DNA of 8,603 bases from Burkholderiales bacterium. Lineage in GTDB: Bacteria; Actinomycetota; Thermoleophilia; Gaiellales; Gaiellaceae. Positions 6,486 through 8,603 of this stretch are shown here, piece after piece. The translations under genes were made by a program, and so were the position numbers. The notes below the pieces were generated by a model that saw nothing but the letters and a program-made list of their open reading frames with translations, ran no database searches and was not told the DNA's origin. Where the stretch lies: assembly GCA_025935595.1 (NCBI GenBank), contig JAICUZ010000105.1:1-8603 (forward strand), in the 5' to 3' direction. How positions within the stretch are numbered: position 1 is the first letter of the stretch; every line of letters begins with the position of its first letter.

Positions 6486-6945
6486 CCTCGAGCTCCAAGA
6501 GTCGTCGCTTGTACTCGACGCCCTGCGATCCCCAGCTGCCGATGCCGGTCGAGCTGACGACACGATGCACGGGCAGGAACGGCGCGAGGTCGCAGCGCGC
6601 GCAGAACGTCCCCGCGGCGCGGGCAGCGCGCGGCCGTCCTGCGAGCGCCGCGAGCTCGCCGTAGGTCACCACCTCACCACGGGGCACGGCCCGTAGCGCC
6701 TTGGCACAGGCTCCGTGGAACCCGTCCGGGAAGACCAAAGGAACGTCCCGGAAGTCGTCGGCGTGCCCGCCGAAAAATGCCTGCAAACGAGCGGCCAGCG
6801 TCCGATTCACGTCTGACGGACGTCTGACGCGCGTCTGACGACGCGGGCGCGGCAGCTCGCTGTGGAAGACGCGACCCTTCTCGTCGAGCCAGACCTCCCC
6901 CACGCCGAAGCCCGGAGCGTCGTACTGCACCAGCGTCGGTTTCAC
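6472..6945 (-). CDS. Alkyltransferase-like protein (O6-alkylguanine-DNA alkyltransferase homologue without the acceptor Cys)
   Basis: Homologue of O6-methylguanine-DNA methyltransferase (Ogt/MGMT), 157 residues. The DNA-binding part is intact: FHGACAKALRAVPRGEVVTYGELAALAGRPRAARA (77-110 region) contains the recognition helix, Tyr95 in VTYGELA and the Arg finger (Arg109). The active-site motif PCHRV reads PVHRV (125-129); the nucleotides CCC GTG CAT CGT GTC show no ambiguity. The Asn normally eight residues before the Cys is also replaced, by Cys118. The C-terminal KRRLLELEG is normal. Loss of the acceptor Cys is the hallmark of alkyltransferase-like (ATL) proteins, which bind O6-alkylguanine and hand it to nucleotide excision repair; Trp or Ala is the usual substitute, so Val is less familiar. 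Residues 35-47 form an Arg-rich linker encoded by three direct DNA repeats. The start is GTG at 6945; the stop lies inside whiA. ATL function is inferred; a degenerating enzyme is the alternative. Confidence 0.85.
   Translation of the reverse strand: MKPTLVQYDAPGFGVGEVWLDEKGRVFHSELPRPRRQTRVRRPSDVNRTLAARLQAFFGGHADDFRDVPLVFPDGFHGACAKALRAVPRGEVVTYGELAALAGRPRAARAAGTFCARCDLAPFLPVHRVVSSTGIGSWGSQGVEYKRRLLELEGVSL
6493..6496 (-). promoter_or_regulatory. Shine-Dalgarno sequence deciding the whiA start
   Basis: GGAG on the minus strand lies 7 nt before the GTG at 6485, inside the end of the alkyltransferase-like gene. It supports this GTG, where WhiA homology begins, over the in-frame ATG at 6563. It is one of the few convincing Shine-Dalgarno sequences in the window. 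Confidence 0.6.
6810..6840. repeat. Three CGTCTGACG repeats at exact 11-bp spacing
   Basis: CGTCTGACG occurs at 6810-6818, 6821-6829 and 6832-6840, one every 11 bp, separated by the dinucleotides GA and CG. Each copy is itself an inverted repeat (CGTC-T-GACG). Eleven is not a multiple of three, so the copies fall in three different reading frames and do not give a protein repeat. They lie 105-135 bp inside the alkyltransferase-like gene and 132-162 bp upstream of the divergent membrane-protein gene. An operator array or a recent slippage/duplication are both possible. Confidence 0.85.
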
Positions 6946-6971
6946 GGAACGAATGATGTAGCTTCGCGCGC
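6946..6971. promoter_or_regulatory. Divergent intergenic region of 26 bp with a candidate leaderless -10 on the plus strand
   Basis: On the plus strand TAGCTT (6959-6964) is followed by 7 nt and the GTG at 6972, so the membrane-protein gene may be transcribed without a leader. On the minus strand the best hexamer is TACATC (6955-6960), nine nt before the GTG at 6945, which is a weaker match. Any -35 elements would lie inside the opposite genes. Neither start codon has a clear Shine-Dalgarno sequence. Confidence 0.4.
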
Positions 6972-7475
6972 GTGACGCGGGAGACGCTGCCGGCGCTCGG
7001 CTACCTCTACGTGGCGCTCGCGCTCCCGGCGCTGATCGTCGGCCCCGACGACCAGCGGCTCCAGGCGACGCTCCTCACGGGCGCGGTCTTCTCGTACCTC
7101 TGGTTCATCGCGAGCCTCGGCGGCAAGGTAATGCGGTTCGCTCCGGACGGGCTCTTCGCGAGCGTCGTCGTGGTCGCGGGCGCCGCGTACGTCCCGCTCC
7201 AGGTGATCGCCGTCCTCGGCGACCCGCTCCTTGCCGGACCGTCCGCCGCCTGTGCGGCGACGACGATCATCGGTGCCTCGCTCGCTGCCTGGCGCGCGCG
7301 CAAGATCCCGCGTTGGTTCGGTCAGGCGGGCGTCGCCGGCGGCATCGCGGTGCTCGCCGTCGGCGCCGTCGAAGCAGGTGCGGGCTGGACGCTCGCCGAC
7401 CGGTCGGTGTTCGCGTCGTCGCTCGGCTTCATGGTGTGGGTCGTCGTCACCGCGACGTACCTCCTGCGGCGATAG
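6972..7475 (+). CDS. Six-helix integral membrane protein of unknown function
   Basis: A 167-residue hydrophobic protein that I do not recognise. Six membrane segments can be drawn at about residues 8-24, 32-50, 58-82, 92-107, 117-136 and 146-164, joined by short loops. The positive loop WRARKIPRW (107-115) between helices 4 and 5 and the C-terminal RR suggest these ends face the cytoplasm; the negative loop GPDDQ after helix 1 would then be outside. There is no signal peptide, catalytic motif or metal-binding cluster. The start is GTG at 6972, since homologous context cannot decide and a TAGCTT hexamer lies 7 nt upstream. It is divergent from the alkyltransferase-like gene and its last 29 bp overlap the end of the convergent kinase-like gene. 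A small transporter-like or DUF-type inner membrane protein are possible readings. The evidence is a continuous, strongly hydrophobic frame filling the gap between two recognised genes. Confidence 0.8.
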   Translation: MTRETLPALGYLYVALALPALIVGPDDQRLQATLLTGAVFSYLWFIASLGGKVMRFAPDGLFASVVVVAGAAYVPLQVIAVLGDPLLAGPSAACAATTIIGASLAAWRARKIPRWFGQAGVAGGIAVLAVGAVEAGAGWTLADRSVFASSLGFMVWVVVTATYLLRR

Positions 7476-8160
7476 CCTGCTCGAGCCACTCGTGGTAGAG
7501 GCGGATCTGCGTCTGCCTCACCTCTTCCTCGAACGCGCGGATGGCGGCCAGGTCGCCGCCGCCCGGCAGACGCGCGACCGCCGCGGCGAAATACGCCGCC
7601 GCGAGCTCGACCATCTCGTCCAGCGGCCGGTCGACCACCATTGCCGTCAACCGCAACTCACGTGCCTCGCGTTCGAACCTCTTCGCGATCAGCAGGTCAC
7701 GTGCGACAGCGTTTTCGCGCGCACGGGCGCCGTCCGACGTGCCCTCCATCGGGCCGCGTGCCCGCAGTCGCTCCTCCATCTGCGCCGGCACCGGTACGAG
7801 AAACAGCGCCTGGTCAGGCGAGCCGAGCACGGCGGAAACCGAGGTCGGGAAGAGCTGCGGTCCCTCGACGATGCACCCCGGCGTCTCCGGAAGCGCACGC
7901 AGGTCTTCGAGGACCAGCCGGAAGCGATGTCGCGAGTTGTTGACGAACCAACCGAGCATTCGGTTCACATCGGCGTGGACCCAGCGCTCGTCCATCGTCA
8001 GCGACGCGAACTCGGTCGGCGGCATCCGCTCCTCGTGCACCCAGGTGCGAGCGTCGACGTGGTAGAGCTGAAGGTCGAAGCGATCGGCGAGCGCGGCGGC
8101 GACCGACGATTTGCCGCTTCCCTGCGGCCCACCGATCCAGAGCGCGTGCGCAGGGTCCAT
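7447..8160 (-). CDS. P-loop NTPase, small-molecule-kinase-like
   Basis: A 237-residue protein with a Walker A motif near the N-terminus, GGPQGSGKSS (10-19), preceded by the beta strand ALWI as in adenylate-kinase/shikimate-kinase-type folds. The next strand, LQLYHVDARTW, places Asp and Arg residues where such kinases bind substrate. CIVEGPQLFP (about 115-124) resembles the beta-strand-plus-EG segment that follows in nucleoside and small-molecule kinases. REN and RF.RE-type Arg residues around 165-185 could form the lid. The substrate is unknown. The ATG at 8160 is preferred to the GTG at 8163 because a TAGATT hexamer lies exactly 6 nt upstream of it, fitting leaderless transcription. The gene is divergent from pruA across 17 bp and its end overlaps the membrane-protein gene by 29 bp tail-to-tail. 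A role with pruA is possible but rests only on position. Confidence 0.85.
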   Translation of the reverse strand: MDPAHALWIGGPQGSGKSSVAAALADRFDLQLYHVDARTWVHEERMPPTEFASLTMDERWVHADVNRMLGWFVNNSRHRFRLVLEDLRALPETPGCIVEGPQLFPTSVSAVLGSPDQALFLVPVPAQMEERLRARGPMEGTSDGARARENAVARDLLIAKRFEREARELRLTAMVVDRPLDEMVELAAAYFAAAVARLPGGGDLAAIRAFEEEVRQTQIRLYHEWLEQAIAAGGTSR

Positions 8161-8165
8161 CACCG

Positions 8166-8172
8166 TAATCTA
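8166..8172. promoter_or_regulatory. Overlapping divergent -10 elements (kinase-like gene and pruA)
   Basis: TAATCT on the plus strand (8166-8171) lies 6 nt before the pruA ATG. TAGATT on the minus strand (8167-8172) lies 6 nt before the kinase-like ATG at 8160. The two hexamers share five base pairs, and the predicted transcription starts (8178 and 8160) are 18 bp apart. This is the geometry described for bacterial bidirectional promoters built on a symmetrical -10. Neither gene has a Shine-Dalgarno sequence, so both would be leaderless. Confidence 0.55.
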
Positions 8173-8177
8173 GGCGC

Positions 8178-8603
8178 ATGAGCACCCACGCGATCTTCCG
8201 CACCCCGTCCCCCACGAACGAACCGATCTACGGCTACGCGCCCGGCTCGCCCGAGCGCCGGCGCCTCGAGCGGCGCCTCGACCAGATGAAGAGCGAGCGG
8301 ATCGAGATCCCGCTCGTGATCGACGGCAAGGACGTCACGACAGGCGACCTGAAGCAGGCCGTGATGCCTCACGACAAGGACCACGTCCTCGCCGACGTCC
8401 ATCAAGGGAACGCCGAGCACGTGCAACAGGCGGTCGACGCCGCCGCGCATGCGTGGCAGGACTGGTCGCGGTGGCCGTGGGAAGAGCGCGCCGCGGTGCT
8501 GCTCCGCGCCGCCGAGCTGCTCTCCGGGCCGTGGCGCGAGACGCTGAACGCGGCGACGATGCTCGGCCAGTCGAAGACCGCCCATCAGGCGGAGATCGAC
8601 GCG
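8178..8603 (+). CDS. pruA: Delta-1-pyrroline-5-carboxylate dehydrogenase (partial, N-terminal 142 residues)
   Basis: Monofunctional L-glutamate-gamma-semialdehyde (P5C) dehydrogenase of the aldehyde dehydrogenase superfamily, which oxidises the proline/arginine breakdown intermediate P5C to glutamate with NAD. The visible N-terminus carries the markers of the eukaryote-like, about 540-residue subfamily: NEPIYGYAPGSPER (14-27), EIPLVIDGKDVTTGD (43-57), MPHDKDHVLADVH (63-75), the WPWEERAAVLLRAAELL stretch and LNAATMLGQSKTAHQAEIDA (123-142). The catalytic Cys and Glu lie beyond the right edge. The ATG at 8178 is supported by its position relative to homologues and by a TAATCT hexamer 6 nt upstream. 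No proline dehydrogenase gene is visible within the window; it may follow downstream. Divergently arranged with the kinase-like gene. Confidence 0.95.
   Translation, partial: MSTHAIFRTPSPTNEPIYGYAPGSPERRRLERRLDQMKSERIEIPLVIDGKDVTTGDLKQAVMPHDKDHVLADVHQGNAEHVQQAVDAAAHAWQDWSRWPWEERAAVLLRAAELLSGPWRETLNAATMLGQSKTAHQAEIDA

Noticed and set aside
6472..6945. Missing catalytic Cys as a frameshift or pseudogene
   Set aside because: The frame is intact from start to stop and conserved residues on both sides of PVHRV are retained, so a specific substitution is more likely than decay.
8160..8585. Minus-strand open frame of 141 codons opposite the start of pruA
   Set aside because: It is the complement of highly conserved PruA sequence and has no motif of its own.
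1..8603. CRISPR array, transposon, phage, toxin-antitoxin or defence system
   Set aside because: No regular repeat-spacer array, transposase, integrase or defence-type domain is visible; the only short tandem repeat is the three-copy 11-bp array at 6810-6840.

Overview
GC-rich bacterial DNA, most likely from a high-GC actinobacterium, perhaps a deep-branching group such as Thermoleophilia. The evidence is the whiA ... gap-pgk-tpi gene order, the codon bias, and several start codons that sit directly behind a TANNNT -10 hexamer with no Shine-Dalgarno sequence. The lineage call is inference; no rRNA or other phylogenetic marker is present.

Layout: positions 1-6945 hold one minus-strand series, read right to left: an alkyltransferase-like protein (6945-6472), whiA (6485-5580), a 211-bp structured intergenic region, an M32 metallocarboxypeptidase (5368-3863), gap (3839-2838), pgk (2838-1792), tpiA (1795-1097) and gpmI (1115 to beyond the left edge). 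The last four genes overlap by 1, 4 and 19 bp and form a translationally coupled lower-glycolysis/gluconeogenesis cassette running from glyceraldehyde-3-phosphate and dihydroxyacetone phosphate to 2-phosphoglycerate. Positions 6972-7475 (+) encode a six-helix membrane protein of unknown function, divergent from the alkyltransferase-like gene. It converges, with a 29-bp overlap, on a minus-strand P-loop kinase-like gene (8160-7447). That gene is divergent from the start of a delta-1-pyrroline-5-carboxylate dehydrogenase gene (pruA, 8178 to the right edge).

Working together: Gap, Pgk, TpiA and GpmI catalyse consecutive or linked steps and are probably co-expressed. WhiA is a DNA-binding regulator that lies next to this cassette in many actinobacteria; here an M32 peptidase gene separates them. 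The usual upstream partners of whiA (rapZ, yvcK) are not in view. The place is taken by an O6-alkylguanine transferase homologue whose catalytic Cys is Val (PVHRV), the mark of an alkyltransferase-like protein that senses damage for excision repair.

Most genes are ordinary housekeeping genes and I see no CRISPR array, phage, transposon or defence island. The points worth a second look are a compact Pgk carrying a perfect 11-bp palindrome exactly at one of its shortened loops, three helically phased CGTCTGACG palindromes inside the alkyltransferase-like gene, the hairpin-rich whiA/M32 spacer, and a 17-bp intergenic region whose two -10 elements overlap in opposite directions.
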